A DNA stretch of 25,579 nt from Haloferacaceae archaeon (GCA_018609965.1 JAHENP010000090.1:1-25579); one strand, 5' to 3'. Shown: positions 8,431-16,797, numbered from the stretch's first letter. The notes: generated by a model not told the origin, from the sequence alone. Numbers and translations are program-made.

Positions 8431-9666
8431 ATGACAGGCTCACTCGACATCGGCTTCGTCGCGTCGGGCGACCCAGCAATCGACACGTTCGACACCGTCG
8501 CCAGCGGTGGCACCGGTCCCATCGCTCGCCTCGGGACACAGTTCGCTGCCGACGGCCACGACGTGACGGTGTACGCCGGGACACACGGCTCGCGCAACCG
8601 TCGGAGCGACTTCCCGTTCGACGTGGTGTCGTTGCCGACACCAGACGTGACCGACGTAGCTGCCGATGTCGTGTCGATGGCCCCCGTTCTTGAGCGTCTC
8701 GTCGACGACGAGAAACTGAGTGCAACTCCCGCACGGGTGATTGAGCGGCTGTTCGGGCGGTTGGCCTTCTCGAAGCGTGCTGCCGACGCTGTCGCCGCCG
8801 CCGATCACGACCTCCTGTATCTCCGCGACCGGGTGTCCGGTTTCTTCTCAGCCCGAGGTACGACGCCCTCAGTATTCACCGTCGTCTCGCCGGACGCCTG
8901 TCGGTTCTACTTCCGGGAGAGTGTCCGCCGCCACCCGCTCAACGCCGGCCTGTTCTGGTACAAGCGGGCGCTGGAACGGTCGGTCGTGGCGAACGCCGAC
9001 GAGACCATCGTCATGAACGACCAGGTCCGCCGGGAGTACGAGTCGGTCGCGGACGGCGCCATCTCGACGGTGACACTGGGCGTCTCGGAGTCGTCGTTCG
9101 CCACAGATCTTGACGGCGACCGCGAGCCAGTGATCCTCTACGTCGGCCGCATCGACTCGAACAAGCGACCGGAACTGCTCGTGGACGCCTTTGCCGCCGT
9201 CGCGCAGGAGCCGTACGAGCTCCACGTCCTCGGCGACGGGCCGCGCCGGGACGTGGTCCGGCGGCGGGCGGCGGCCGGCGTCGCCGACCGGGTGCGACTC
9301 CACGGCACCGTCCCGCGGGAGACGGTGCTCGAACGGATGCGGGAGGCGGCGGTGTTCGTCCTCCCCTCGAAGTACGAGAACTGCCCGAACGTGATCGTCG
9401 AGGCGATGGCCTCCGGTTGTCCGGTCGTTGCCAGCGACACGACGGGGTGTCGCGTGCTCGTCACCGACGGCGAGACCGGTCGCCTGTTTGACCGCGAGGA
9501 CCCGGCGGCCCTGGAGACAGTGCTCTCGGAGGTGCTGGCCGACGAGGATCACCGCCGGTCGCTGGCGACAGCGGCCCACGAGTACGCGTTGGCGGAACAC
9601 ACCGTCGAAGACATCGCAGCAGCCTACCTCGCAGTTGGACAGCGGGCACGGAGGCGAGAATCGTGA
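8431..9666 (+). CDS. GT4-family glycosyltransferase
   Basis: A 411-residue GT-B enzyme. The N-terminal domain has the SGGTGPIARLGTQFAADGHD loop (about 25-44) typical of GT4. The donor domain has PVILYVGRIDSNKRPELLVD (Arg240 and Lys245 bind the donor phosphates), then ELHVLGDGP, and the EX7E motif KYENCPNVIVEAMASGCPVV (E316, E324), then TDGETGRLF. Length and motif order fit a complete enzyme. Its TGA overlaps the GTG start of the next gene by four bases, so the two are translationally coupled. It is probably one step of the cytoplasmic glycan assembly; specificity is not inferable. Confidence 0.92.
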   Translation: MTGSLDIGFVASGDPAIDTFDTVASGGTGPIARLGTQFAADGHDVTVYAGTHGSRNRRSDFPFDVVSLPTPDVTDVAADVVSMAPVLERLVDDEKLSATPARVIERLFGRLAFSKRAADAVAAADHDLLYLRDRVSGFFSARGTTPSVFTVVSPDACRFYFRESVRRHPLNAGLFWYKRALERSVVANADETIVMNDQVRREYESVADGAISTVTLGVSESSFATDLDGDREPVILYVGRIDSNKRPELLVDAFAAVAQEPYELHVLGDGPRRDVVRRRAAAGVADRVRLHGTVPRETVLERMREAAVFVLPSKYENCPNVIVEAMASGCPVVASDTTGCRVLVTDGETGRLFDREDPAALETVLSEVLADEDHRRSLATAAHEYALAEHTVEDIAAAYLAVGQRARRRES

Positions 9667-10817
9667 GCGACGGGCCGACGGCGGCACTCGACGTTCTCCA
9701 CGTCACCAACTGGTACGCCGGAGCGTGGGAGAGTGGCGGCGTGGCACGCTACAGCTACGAAGTGACCAGGCGTCTGGCGGCGTCACACGACGTGACGGTG
9801 TTCACTACGGATGCCTTCCGCACGGACACGCCGACGGAGCGACCGACGGACGTCGACGGTGTCGAGACGTACTACTTCCGCAACGCCTCGACGTGGCTCG
9901 CCGAGAACCTTCTGATTCCGACGCCATACGAGCTGCTGGCGACGCTGTGGCGACGCATCGACGACTTCGATGTGGTCCACATCCACGAGCACCGCTCACC
10001 GACTGCCGCGGCGGTGGCGCGTGCCGCGAGGCGGGCGGGCGTCCCGTACCTGATCCAGCCGCACGGCTCGCTTCCGAGCGACACCGGTCGCCGTCGACTC
10101 AACCAGTTGTTCGACCACATCGTCGGAGACCGCATACTGCAGGACGCCGCCGGGTACCTCGCGCTCCACGAGACCGAGGCCGAGCAACTGGCTGCACACC
10201 CGTCGATGAGGACCACCGCCGTCGAGATCGTCGGGAACGGGTTCGCACCACCGACAGAGACCGATCCGGAGTCTGCGGCCGATTTTCGTGCCGCGACGGG
10301 GATCGACCCCGATGCCCCGACCGCGTTGTACGTGGGTCGGCTAGCCGAACGGAAGGGAGTAGACGAACTCGTCCGTGCAGCCGATCATCGACCCGACTAC
10401 GAGTTTCTCGTGATCGGCCCGGACCACGGGCTGGGGGACGAATTGGTGACGCTGGCTGCCGACCGCGACAACGTCCACATCTTGGGATTCGTCCCAGAGA
10501 ATCGGAAGCTCGCCGCCTACCGACACGCCGACGCCTTCGTCCTGCCGACGCGGACTGGAGAAGGACTGCCGACGGCGGTGCTAGAGGCACTGTACTACGG
10601 CTGTCCGGTCGTGGCGACACCCGAGGCGAACGTCGGATTTCTCACGGACTACGGTGTCGGTCGGATCGTCCGAGGCGATGCCACGGCGTTCGCGGCCGCC
10701 GTCGAGACGGTCGTGGAGTCGGAAACGGCGGCGACGCGACCGGTCATCGAACAGGAGTTCTCGTGGGACGGTATCGTCGCCGACCTCGAAGCGGTGTACG
10801 CCGACGTGATCGAGTGA
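9663..10817 (+). CDS. GT4-family glycosyltransferase
   Basis: A 384-residue GT-B enzyme starting with GTG in a GTGA overlap with the preceding gene. Features are VARYSYEVTRRLAASHDVTV near residues 27-46, VVHIHEHRSP (104-113), YLIQPHGSLP (129-138), ALYVGRLAERKGVDELVRA (Arg226, Lys231), and the EX7E motif TGEGLPTAVLEALYYGCPVV (E300, E308). It is complete. The tail is only eight bases from the end of the convergent methyltransferase gene. It probably adds a sugar to the same lipid-linked glycan as its two upstream neighbours. Confidence 0.92.
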   Translation: MSDGPTAALDVLHVTNWYAGAWESGGVARYSYEVTRRLAASHDVTVFTTDAFRTDTPTERPTDVDGVETYYFRNASTWLAENLLIPTPYELLATLWRRIDDFDVVHIHEHRSPTAAAVARAARRAGVPYLIQPHGSLPSDTGRRRLNQLFDHIVGDRILQDAAGYLALHETEAEQLAAHPSMRTTAVEIVGNGFAPPTETDPESAADFRAATGIDPDAPTALYVGRLAERKGVDELVRAADHRPDYEFLVIGPDHGLGDELVTLAADRDNVHILGFVPENRKLAAYRHADAFVLPTRTGEGLPTAVLEALYYGCPVVATPEANVGFLTDYGVGRIVRGDATAFAAAVETVVESETAATRPVIEQEFSWDGIVADLEAVYADVIE

Positions 10818-10825
10818 GACGGGAG

Positions 10826-11533
10826 TCAGATTGTCGGCGACCGGCAGACGTAGTACACCTTGTGGAGTCCAAACACGGTGTTGGCGAAGAAGATCTTCGT
10901 CCGACCGAGCAACGACGGGCTCGCGCTGGACGGGATTTCTTTGATGTCGGTCAGCGTCACCTCGTCGAAGACATCGATGAGGAGACGCTGGACATCCAGC
11001 GAACCGAAGTGGTGTGGGTGTGGGCGGTCCACGTAGTCCGCGAGGTCTCGGAGCGGCTTCGGCGTGTCGAAGGCGTTCACGTCGAACAGGAAGCGACCGT
11101 CGGGGTCGAGGACACGCCCGATCTCGGTGAGCGTCTCTGCCGGATCGGCGGTGTGGTCGATCACGTTTGCCGAGATCACGGTGTCGAAACTGTCGTCGGG
11201 GAACGGGAGCGACTCGCCCATCCCGACGAGCCCAGCGACGTCCGTCTCTGCGGCGAACTCGGGGTACAGCGTGTCGTTCAGCGGGTCCAACGACACCTGT
11301 CGCTCGGCCGCGTCGAGTTGGTGGATGATCCCCGCACCACCGCCGACGGCGAGGACAGACTCCCCCACGACGGACGAGAAGTCGGTGTTCCAGTGGGCGA
11401 GGATCTCCTCGGTTCGATCCCGTGGCGTGATCCTGAGGTTCGACCGCTCGAAGTAGTGTCGTTCCTCCGCGTCTTTTGCCTCCTGCCATCGGGAGGTGGC
11501 CCCGAGAGATCCCTCAGCGTCCGAGCGGCTCAT
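10826..11533 (-). CDS. Class I SAM-dependent methyltransferase
   Basis: A 235-residue protein. Motif I is VLAVGGGAG (60-68), with the acidic residue ending strand 2 in SLDPLN. Next come GESLPFPDDSFDTVISANVI (107-126) and the post-motif EIGRVLDPDGRFLFDVN (137-153), the pattern of the Methyltransf_11/25 group. In a glycan locus the substrate may be a sugar hydroxyl or carboxyl, but this is inference. ATG 11533 lies about 27 bases after a TATA box (11558-11563), supporting a leaderless start. The following minus-strand gene order is glycosyltransferase, then deacetylase, each with its own promoter. Confidence 0.88.
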   Translation of the reverse strand: MSRSDAEGSLGATSRWQEAKDAEERHYFERSNLRITPRDRTEEILAHWNTDFSSVVGESVLAVGGGAGIIHQLDAAERQVSLDPLNDTLYPEFAAETDVAGLVGMGESLPFPDDSFDTVISANVIDHTADPAETLTEIGRVLDPDGRFLFDVNAFDTPKPLRDLADYVDRPHPHHFGSLDVQRLLIDVFDEVTLTDIKEIPSSASPSLLGRTKIFFANTVFGLHKVYYVCRSPTI

Positions 11534-11557
11534 GGATTTCCTTAGCCGGTGTCGTGA

Positions 11558-11563
11558 CTTATA
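11558..11563 (-). promoter_or_regulatory. TATA box for the methyltransferase gene
   Basis: TATAAG on the minus strand is centred 27-28 bases before ATG 11533, in the short gap between two minus-strand genes. Confidence 0.55.
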
Positions 11564-11584
11564 CCTCCGGGATATACCGACGAT

Positions 11585-12853
11585 TCACACCGTCTCGCGG
11601 AGCACGTCCGCCACCCGGTCGGCCAACGGCTCCCACCGGTGTTCGGACTCGATGAACTCGACACAACCGTCGGCCATCTCTCGGTGCCGCTCGGGGTCCG
11701 AGAGAACCGTCTCCATCGCCGCCGCGATGTCTTCGGGGTCGTTCTCGACAGTGAGGCCGCCACCGGACTGCTCGGTGACGTACTCGATCTCCGCGAGCGA
11801 GGAGGCGACGTACGGTGTCCCGATGGCCATCCCTTCCAACAGTTTCGTCGGCCGAGCGTAGTCGAGACCGCAATCCCGTTGGAGCGGGACCCAGTTGAGT
11901 GCCGCCGACTGGAGGTGATCGACGACCTCCTCGCGGGACACTCGACCGGTGAACGTCACCCGGTCGTCGATACCGAGGTCCACACACAGCGTCTCGAGCT
12001 CCGACCGGCGCTCTCCCCACCCGACGACGAACAGCTCGTACCGGTCGTCAAGCCGGGCGAACGCTTCGAGATACGGCTCGAACGCGTAGAACGTCCCGAG
12101 GTTTCCGACGTACGTGATGCGGTTGGCGTCCGCGGTGTCCGGCTTCGGGGTGAACAGGTCCCTGTCCACACCGAACGGGACGGCGGTGGTCTGCTCCTGG
12201 CTGACGCCGTATTTCTCCTGGTAAAACTTCCCCATCGTCGGTGTCAACACGATGGCGTGGTCGCCGTCGTGGAAGGCCCGCCGTTCGAGCCACGCTACGA
12301 ATCGGTACCCACAAGAGTCCTCGTCCACGTAGTCGAGTTCAACGGCGTTGTCGAGCCAGGTGTCGAACAGATCCACGATCCACCGACGCCCGAGTGCCTT
12401 CGCCACGATGCCCGGAAGGAACGTCGTATGTGGGGTAGACATCGTCACCACACAGTCGTACCGCCACCACGTACACAACACGTAGAGCGTCGCAACGACC
12501 GCGAACACGCCGTAGTTGAGGATGCGTGCGAAGTCACTGGCGTCGCCGTCGGGTTGGTACGTCCACAGCCGTGTGACCGGGACGCCATCGACGGTGTCGC
12601 GTTCGTACGGGCGGTACGTCCGCTCGAACTCGCCGAACGGGTACGACGGCGGCGGACAGACGACACGGTAGTTCAACTCCGTGTCCGCGTGCTGTTGGAC
12701 GAACTTCTGCCAGCGGTGGCCACCACCCTGGCCTTCTGGCGGAAAGAACTGTGTCACTACCAAGATGTCCGTCGAGGACGTGTCGGTGTCGGTCTCGTAC
12801 ATGAGTTTCACGCCGGTCCTTTCTCGCGTCGGCAAGTCAGCCGCGGACCACAT
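11585..12853 (-). CDS. GT4-family glycosyltransferase, WbuB-like
   Basis: A 422-residue GT-B enzyme. The N-terminal domain starts ILVVTQFFPPEGQGGG (about 29-44), the pattern of the WbuB-like GT4 subgroup. A hydrophobic stretch VFAVVATLYVLCTWW may contact the membrane. The donor domain has ITYVGNLGTFYAFEPYLEA, ELFVVGWGERRSEL and then LDYARPTKLLEGMAIGTPYV. In the last, the second Glu of EX7E is kept (in LLEGM) but the first is replaced, as is common in RPTKLLE-type members. ATG 12853 is supported by a TATA-like box (12871-12880) at leaderless spacing; ATG 12802 (MYETDTD) is an alternative that would still keep the fold. Acceptor unknown; in bacteria relatives act in O-antigen or colanic-type pathways. 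Confidence 0.88.
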   Translation of the reverse strand: MWSAADLPTRERTGVKLMYETDTDTSSTDILVVTQFFPPEGQGGGHRWQKFVQQHADTELNYRVVCPPPSYPFGEFERTYRPYERDTVDGVPVTRLWTYQPDGDASDFARILNYGVFAVVATLYVLCTWWRYDCVVTMSTPHTTFLPGIVAKALGRRWIVDLFDTWLDNAVELDYVDEDSCGYRFVAWLERRAFHDGDHAIVLTPTMGKFYQEKYGVSQEQTTAVPFGVDRDLFTPKPDTADANRITYVGNLGTFYAFEPYLEAFARLDDRYELFVVGWGERRSELETLCVDLGIDDRVTFTGRVSREEVVDHLQSAALNWVPLQRDCGLDYARPTKLLEGMAIGTPYVASSLAEIEYVTEQSGGGLTVENDPEDIAAAMETVLSDPERHREMADGCVEFIESEHRWEPLADRVADVLRETV

Positions 12854-12870
12854 ATTACGTCTGGAGGAAG

Positions 12871-12880
12871 TACGAATAAC
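12871..12880 (-). promoter_or_regulatory. TATA-like box for the WbuB-like glycosyltransferase
   Basis: GTTATTCGTA on the minus strand is about 26 bases before ATG 12853, consistent with a leaderless message starting at that ATG. Confidence 0.45.
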
Positions 12881-12926
12881 CGTTGTGAAACGCGCCGCCG
12901 GAGCCGGAACACCCGTGTGACGGCGA

Positions 12927-13841
12927 TCATTGACGAAACTGTTTCGTCGGCGTCACCGTGTGCCACATCCCCGACATCAGTGCGGCCATCAGATAGTGGC
13001 TAACCCCTTCGACACCGACGCGTCGGAGTCGGTACGGATCCGTGTCCGTCGTATTCACGCCCGCGTGTACACCAACGGCGGAGTCGAACCCTTCCTCTCG
13101 GACGATCTCCGCCACCTCGTCCGAAGAGTGGCCGAACGGATACGAGAAATGAGAGACATCACCTCCGAGCTTGCGCTGGATCGTCTGTTGGGAGTCAGTG
13201 ATCTCAGACCGAACGTCCGCCTTCGACATCTCCGGCAATGAGGGGTGGGTCCGCGTGTGTGCCTGGAAGTCAACACCAAGAGAGTGCAGCTCCTCAATCT
13301 CCGTCCAGTTCAACACTGTACGCTCCAGTTCGACACCGCGGTCCTCGACGGCGGCGTCCACTCGCTCTGCTCGTCTCTCCGACGGGAGACCGCTCAGTCT
13401 GTCGACCGATAGGTCCGTCTCACCGGTCTGTTCGAGTGCCTGCACTTTGTCCCAGAAGAGCGTCCCCTCCTCGACTGCGTCGGTGACGAGGTACACCGTG
13501 ATTGGAACCTCGTACTCCTCGACGACTGGCCGGACATCGGAGTAGATCGTCCGGCGACCGTCGTCGAAGACGATCGACACGTGGTCGTCTGGAACCGTCT
13601 CGCCGGTCTTGATCCGATCCACGAGCCGATCGAGCGGCACGATCTCGTAGTGTCGTCGGAGATATTCGACGTGCGAGCGAAACCGCTCAGTCTTGATTTC
13701 GTGGTAGTAGAGTATGGTGCCACCGAGGTTACGGCGTCTGAACAGCGGAGTGAGCGTCCAGTGGGCCAGTCGAGATGGGGCTTCCAGAAGATTGTTGATA
13801 CGTGTCGGGGTCGTATCGCTGTAGTTTCCGTCGTACCGCAC
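12927..13841 (-). CDS. Polysaccharide deacetylase (NodB-like, CE4)
   Basis: A 304-residue protein from GTG 13841. CE4 motifs are present: SIVFDDG (motif 1; D93 and D94, the catalytic base and metal ligand), AHTRTHPSL (motif 2; H195 and H199 as metal ligands) and FSYPFG (motif 3, 233-237). It would remove N-acetyl groups from GlcNAc-type sugars in a metal-dependent way; the exact substrate is unknown. The start is set by promoter geometry: a TATA box at 13863-13871 is centred 26 bases from the GTG. The longer in-frame ATGs at 14081 and 13925 would overlap the divergent formyltransferase gene and add a non-conserved N-terminus. No signal peptide is evident, so the modification may occur on a lipid-linked precursor. 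Confidence 0.87.
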   Translation of the reverse strand: MRYDGNYSDTTPTRINNLLEAPSRLAHWTLTPLFRRRNLGGTILYYHEIKTERFRSHVEYLRRHYEIVPLDRLVDRIKTGETVPDDHVSIVFDDGRRTIYSDVRPVVEEYEVPITVYLVTDAVEEGTLFWDKVQALEQTGETDLSVDRLSGLPSERRAERVDAAVEDRGVELERTVLNWTEIEELHSLGVDFQAHTRTHPSLPEMSKADVRSEITDSQQTIQRKLGGDVSHFSYPFGHSSDEVAEIVREEGFDSAVGVHAGVNTTDTDPYRLRRVGVEGVSHYLMAALMSGMWHTVTPTKQFRQ

Positions 13842-13862
13842 AGGAAGCGATGGGTGAACAGC

Positions 13863-13871
13863 GATATAAAT
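13863..13871. promoter_or_regulatory. Bidirectional TATA box between deacetylase and formyltransferase
   Basis: GATATAAAT is near-palindromic and lies 26 bases from ATG 13893 on the plus strand and 26 bases from GTG 13841 on the minus strand. Both genes would be expressed as leaderless mRNAs from one shared element. The downstream sequence TCCGATCATG is repeated at the 16.8-kb promoter. Confidence 0.6.
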
Positions 13872-13892
13872 GTAGCGTGTGTGCTTCCGATC

Positions 13893-14696
13893 ATGGGGCT
13901 CCGAATCTGCCTGCTGATCGATCATCCCGGTGTCCGGCAGTACTTTCTGCGTGCTATCCAGGACGTGCAGTCGAGTACCGATGCCGACGTAGCGTCCGTC
14001 GTCGTCAACGAGGCGCACACCACCCCGCCGGACTCGGTGCTCGATGCGGCCGAGGATGGACTTGTCGGCGTCTTGGGACACCTTCGTCGACGGGTGGCCG
14101 GGACCCCCGACTACCTCCGGTACGTCCCATTAGAGGAGACCGACCTTCCGTCCGCTGCGACGGTTCACCACACCGAACCGATCCCGCTTGACGACGAGTT
14201 AGGCCATCGACTTCCGGACGAGCTGGTAGATCAAGTGGTTTCCGATGCGGATGTCGTCGTCCGACACGGCTTCGGGATCCTCAAGGGACGGATCCTGACT
14301 GAACCGGATCACGGCGTGCTCAGCTTCCACCACGGCGACATCCGCCGGTACCGTGGTGTCGCCTTAGGGTTCTGGAACTTCATCGAGGGTGAGCCGACCT
14401 CCGGCGTCACGCTCCAACGGCTGACACCAGAGCTGGACGGCGGCGAGATCGTCGTATTCCGCGAGATCGACATCGACGACTGCCACACGTGGCAGTCGGT
14501 TAAGGAACGCCTGTTTCAGAGGTCGATTCCGATGCTGGCCGAGGGGATCGACGCCCTCTGTGACCCCGATTTTGAACCGCAACGACCGGACTCGCTCGGT
14601 GAGTTGTACTACGCCAGCGATATGTGGGACCCACAGACGCTGGGGCGGTACGTGATAAAGAACACAGTCGGGCGAGTGCGACGACATCTCGGGTGA
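13893..14696 (+). CDS. Formyltransferase-family protein (sugar N-formyltransferase-like)
   Basis: A 267-residue protein. The formyltransferase core is seen in LSFHHGDIRRYRGVALGFWN (143-162) and SGVTLQRLTPELDGGEIVVF (170-189), matching the 'N-x-H-P-x-L-L-P-x-x-x-G' and 'G-V-T-x-H-x-x-x-x-x-D-x-G-x-I' blocks of the methionyl-tRNA/UDP-sugar formyltransferases. The catalytic His (146/147) and Asp182 are kept. The usual Asn two residues before the His is Ser144, which is unusual for the family. The N-terminal half (VVVRHGFGILKGRIL) is compatible with the formyl-folate domain. In a glycan locus a role in formylating an amino sugar is likelier than tRNA formylation, and archaea do not use formyl-Met initiation. 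A second, truncated formyltransferase lies at 15823-16254. Confidence 0.75.
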   Translation: MGLRICLLIDHPGVRQYFLRAIQDVQSSTDADVASVVVNEAHTTPPDSVLDAAEDGLVGVLGHLRRRVAGTPDYLRYVPLEETDLPSAATVHHTEPIPLDDELGHRLPDELVDQVVSDADVVVRHGFGILKGRILTEPDHGVLSFHHGDIRRYRGVALGFWNFIEGEPTSGVTLQRLTPELDGGEIVVFREIDIDDCHTWQSVKERLFQRSIPMLAEGIDALCDPDFEPQRPDSLGELYYASDMWDPQTLGRYVIKNTVGRVRRHLG

Positions 14697-14857
14697 CCGG
14701 AGCCAGCCGTCGATGTCCGTCGGGATTGCGATGGCCGAGCTAGATCAGAGTCGATCCAGACTCCCAGGTGGCTCGTCTCTGTCACTCGACACGTCGCCCT
14801 CAGGTCATCTACGCCATCGGCCCAGGGTTTTCACAACCATCGTGGAACGCGGTAACG

Positions 14858-15826
14858 TCAGCGACGGTCCAGGAGCCGCTCGTCCGTCTCCTCCGGCGCG
14901 GTGACGGCGTCCTCGCGGATCAGCGTGCCGTACGCGAGCAGCGCGAGCGCGACGACGAACCACAGCAACGTGGCACGGACGACCAGCGTCGCGCTCGTCG
15001 CCATCGCCCGTTCGAGGCCGAACACGAGCAGCAGCCCGGTGATCGACCCCTCGGCGACCCCGAGTCCACCGGGGAGCAGGCTCGCCGCACCGAGGACACT
15101 CGACACGGCGAAGACGAACGCGGCCGCCGTCGGCGAGATCTCGGCGCCGAACCCGGCGACGATCACCCACAGGCCCAACCCCTCCAGCACCCACGAGGCG
15201 ACGCTGAGCAGCCACGTCACGAGCAGCGACCGCACGGACAGCAGGTGCCGCGACTGCCGGTACAGCCGTTCGAGTCTGTCCGTCCGGTCCCCCACGACCG
15301 GGAGCCGCCCGGCGGCCGACAGGAGGCCGTAGACCACCCGCTCCGAGCGGACGGCGAGGACACCACCGACGAGCAGCGCCGCCAGTCCGGCGAACAGCGC
15401 CGGCGAGCGGCCGAACGCGACCACGCCGACGAGGCCGACCGCGGCGACCCCCAGCGTGTCGGTGAGTCGCTCGACGGCGACCACCGGGACGGTGCGGGCG
15501 ACGGGCGTCCCGGTCGTGTCTCGGACGAGCCACGACTTCCACACCTCGCCGACCTTCCCCGGGGTCAGAATCATCACGAGCCCGCTCCCGAAGATCTGGA
15601 CGCTCCGGCCGGTCGGGAGTTCGACCCCGACGCGACGGAGGAGGTACTCCCACTTGAGGAACCGGCACAGTTGGTTGCCCAGCGTCGCCGCCACGGCCAG
15701 CGGTAGCAGCGTCCACTCGAAGGCGGCGAACGCCGCCACCGCCGCCTCGGCGTCGGCGAAGGCGCCCAACAGGAGACTGACGACGAGCCCCAGGAGGAGG
15801 AACTGCCAGAGGCGGTCGCGGATCAC
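14858..15826 (-). CDS. Flippase-like / AglD-type integral membrane protein (LPG synthase TM family)
   Basis: A 322-residue protein with about eight hydrophobic helices. Signature blocks are QLCRFLKWEYLLRRVGV, FGSGLVMILTPGKVGEVWKS (the TPGK(V/L)GE motif), ERLTDTLGV, and SVLGAASLLPGGLGVAEGSI near the C-terminus. These define the LPG_synthase_TM (UPF0104) family, which includes haloarchaeal glycan-locus proteins annotated as flippase-like. A role in lipid-linked glycan transport is a family annotation, not demonstrated here. GTG 15826 is preferred: it overlaps the TGA of the upstream formyltransferase remnant as GTGA. ATG 15847 is an alternative that adds seven residues. The upstream coupled gene is broken, so its translation may now depend on another signal. 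Confidence 0.87.
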   Translation of the reverse strand: MIRDRLWQFLLLGLVVSLLLGAFADAEAAVAAFAAFEWTLLPLAVAATLGNQLCRFLKWEYLLRRVGVELPTGRSVQIFGSGLVMILTPGKVGEVWKSWLVRDTTGTPVARTVPVVAVERLTDTLGVAAVGLVGVVAFGRSPALFAGLAALLVGGVLAVRSERVVYGLLSAAGRLPVVGDRTDRLERLYRQSRHLLSVRSLLVTWLLSVASWVLEGLGLWVIVAGFGAEISPTAAAFVFAVSSVLGAASLLPGGLGVAEGSITGLLLVFGLERAMATSATLVVRATLLWFVVALALLAYGTLIREDAVTAPEETDERLLDRR

Positions 15827-16254
15827 GGCTCCCGGTCGGGGTCCCACCGCAACAGTTCGCCCAGCGCGGTCCAGTCCACGGTCCCGTGGGGCCCCTCGTG
15901 GAACCGACGGATCGCCTCGGCGTCCGGGCTGGAGTTGTACGATCCACCCTCGTTGGGGACCGTCTCGGCAGTCCCGGCGGCGATCCGACGGAGACTCTCC
16001 GCCGTCAGTGCCGCGCTGCGCTCGTAGCCAGCCACGTACAGCGAGACGACGGTGTCACGTTGCGCGACATCGATCCGCTCTCGGGCGAGGATCCCCCCGG
16101 TGTCGATCTCCTCCTCCATCCAGTGGACCGACGCACCCGTGTACGACTCGCCGTTCGCCAGCGCCCAGTAGACGGGGTAGAGGCCCTTGTTCTCCGGGAG
16201 GTACGACGTGTGGCGGTTGACGCAGCCGACGTTCGGTGCCGAGAGCAGTTCCGT
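15823..16254 (-). pseudogene. 3' remnant of a second formyltransferase gene
   Basis: Reading upstream of the internal ATG 16119 in the same frame gives ELLSAPNVGCVNRHTSYLP, then KGLYPVYWALANGESYTGAS and EEEIDTGGI. This is the catalytic core of a formyltransferase with the complete Asn-His-Asp set (N in CVNRH, D in IDTGG). The N-terminal formyl-folate-binding half is absent: at about 16250 the homology stops and an epimerase begins in a different frame. Codons remain open to 15823, so decay seems recent. About 145 residues remain of an expected 230-300. An internal ATG at 16119 could express only the C-terminal 98 residues, without the catalytic Asn/His. Confidence 0.85.
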
Positions 16255-16774
16255 CGCCGAAGATCTCGATGGGGTGGTCCTTCAGCGCGTGGACGAGCGC
16301 CGTCGGGACGAGTTTCTGTGGGGTGCCGTACTTTTGCCCGGGTCCATATACGTTGTACCACCGGACCAGCCACGTGTCCGTGTCGTGTTCGCGCTGGTAC
16401 AACTTGGCGAACTGCTCTTCGGCCTGCTTTGTGATCGAGTACGTGTTGAGCCACGGGTTCGGCTTGCCGATCTGGACGACGTTCACGTCGTGTTCCGCCG
16501 CCACATCAAGGACATTCACCGTCCCCTTCACGTTCACGTCGATCGCCTCTTGGATCTGGTCACGACGGTTCAGTTCGTGTGTCCCCAGCACCCCCGCCAA
16601 GTTGAACACCACGTCACACGGCGGCAGTTCCGAGGCGAGGTCATCTCGGTCCCTGATGTCGTGTCCCGATTTCTGGTCGAAGCTGACCGTCTCGTACCCC
16701 CGCCCCCGGAGAACCCGCTGGAGGTGGCCACCGATGAATCCCGATCCGCCGGTGACCATCGCTCGCTTTGCCAT
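16250..16774 (-). pseudogene. 5' remnant of an NAD-dependent epimerase/dehydratase (SDR)
   Basis: The first about 175 residues read as an extended SDR enzyme: MAKRAMVTGGSGFIGGHL (GxxGxxG NAD-binding motif), DVVFNLAGVLGTHEL, VNVLDVAAEHDV, the YSITK Tyr-xxx-Lys pair, RWYNVYGPGQ and IEIFGDGTA. Right after GDGT, where the family continues with a TRDF(V/T)YV block, the frame loses homology and runs into out-of-frame formyltransferase sequence. About 130 C-terminal residues, the substrate-binding part, are missing. Promoter and start remain intact (ATG 16774, TATA at 16800-16805), so a dead fragment is probably still transcribed. Confidence 0.88.
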
Positions 16775-16797
16775 CCTTGAGTGTCAATTTCTCCAGT

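Noticed and set aside
9428..11545. A 705-codon plus-strand frame spanning two glycosyltransferases and the methyltransferase
   Set aside because: It is rich in Arg with no recognisable fold and overlaps three well-supported genes in other frames; GC-rich haloarchaeal DNA readily gives such shadow frames.
11639..13003. A 454-codon plus-strand frame antisense to the WbuB-like glycosyltransferase
   Set aside because: Antisense shadow; the minus-strand frame has clear GT4 motifs.
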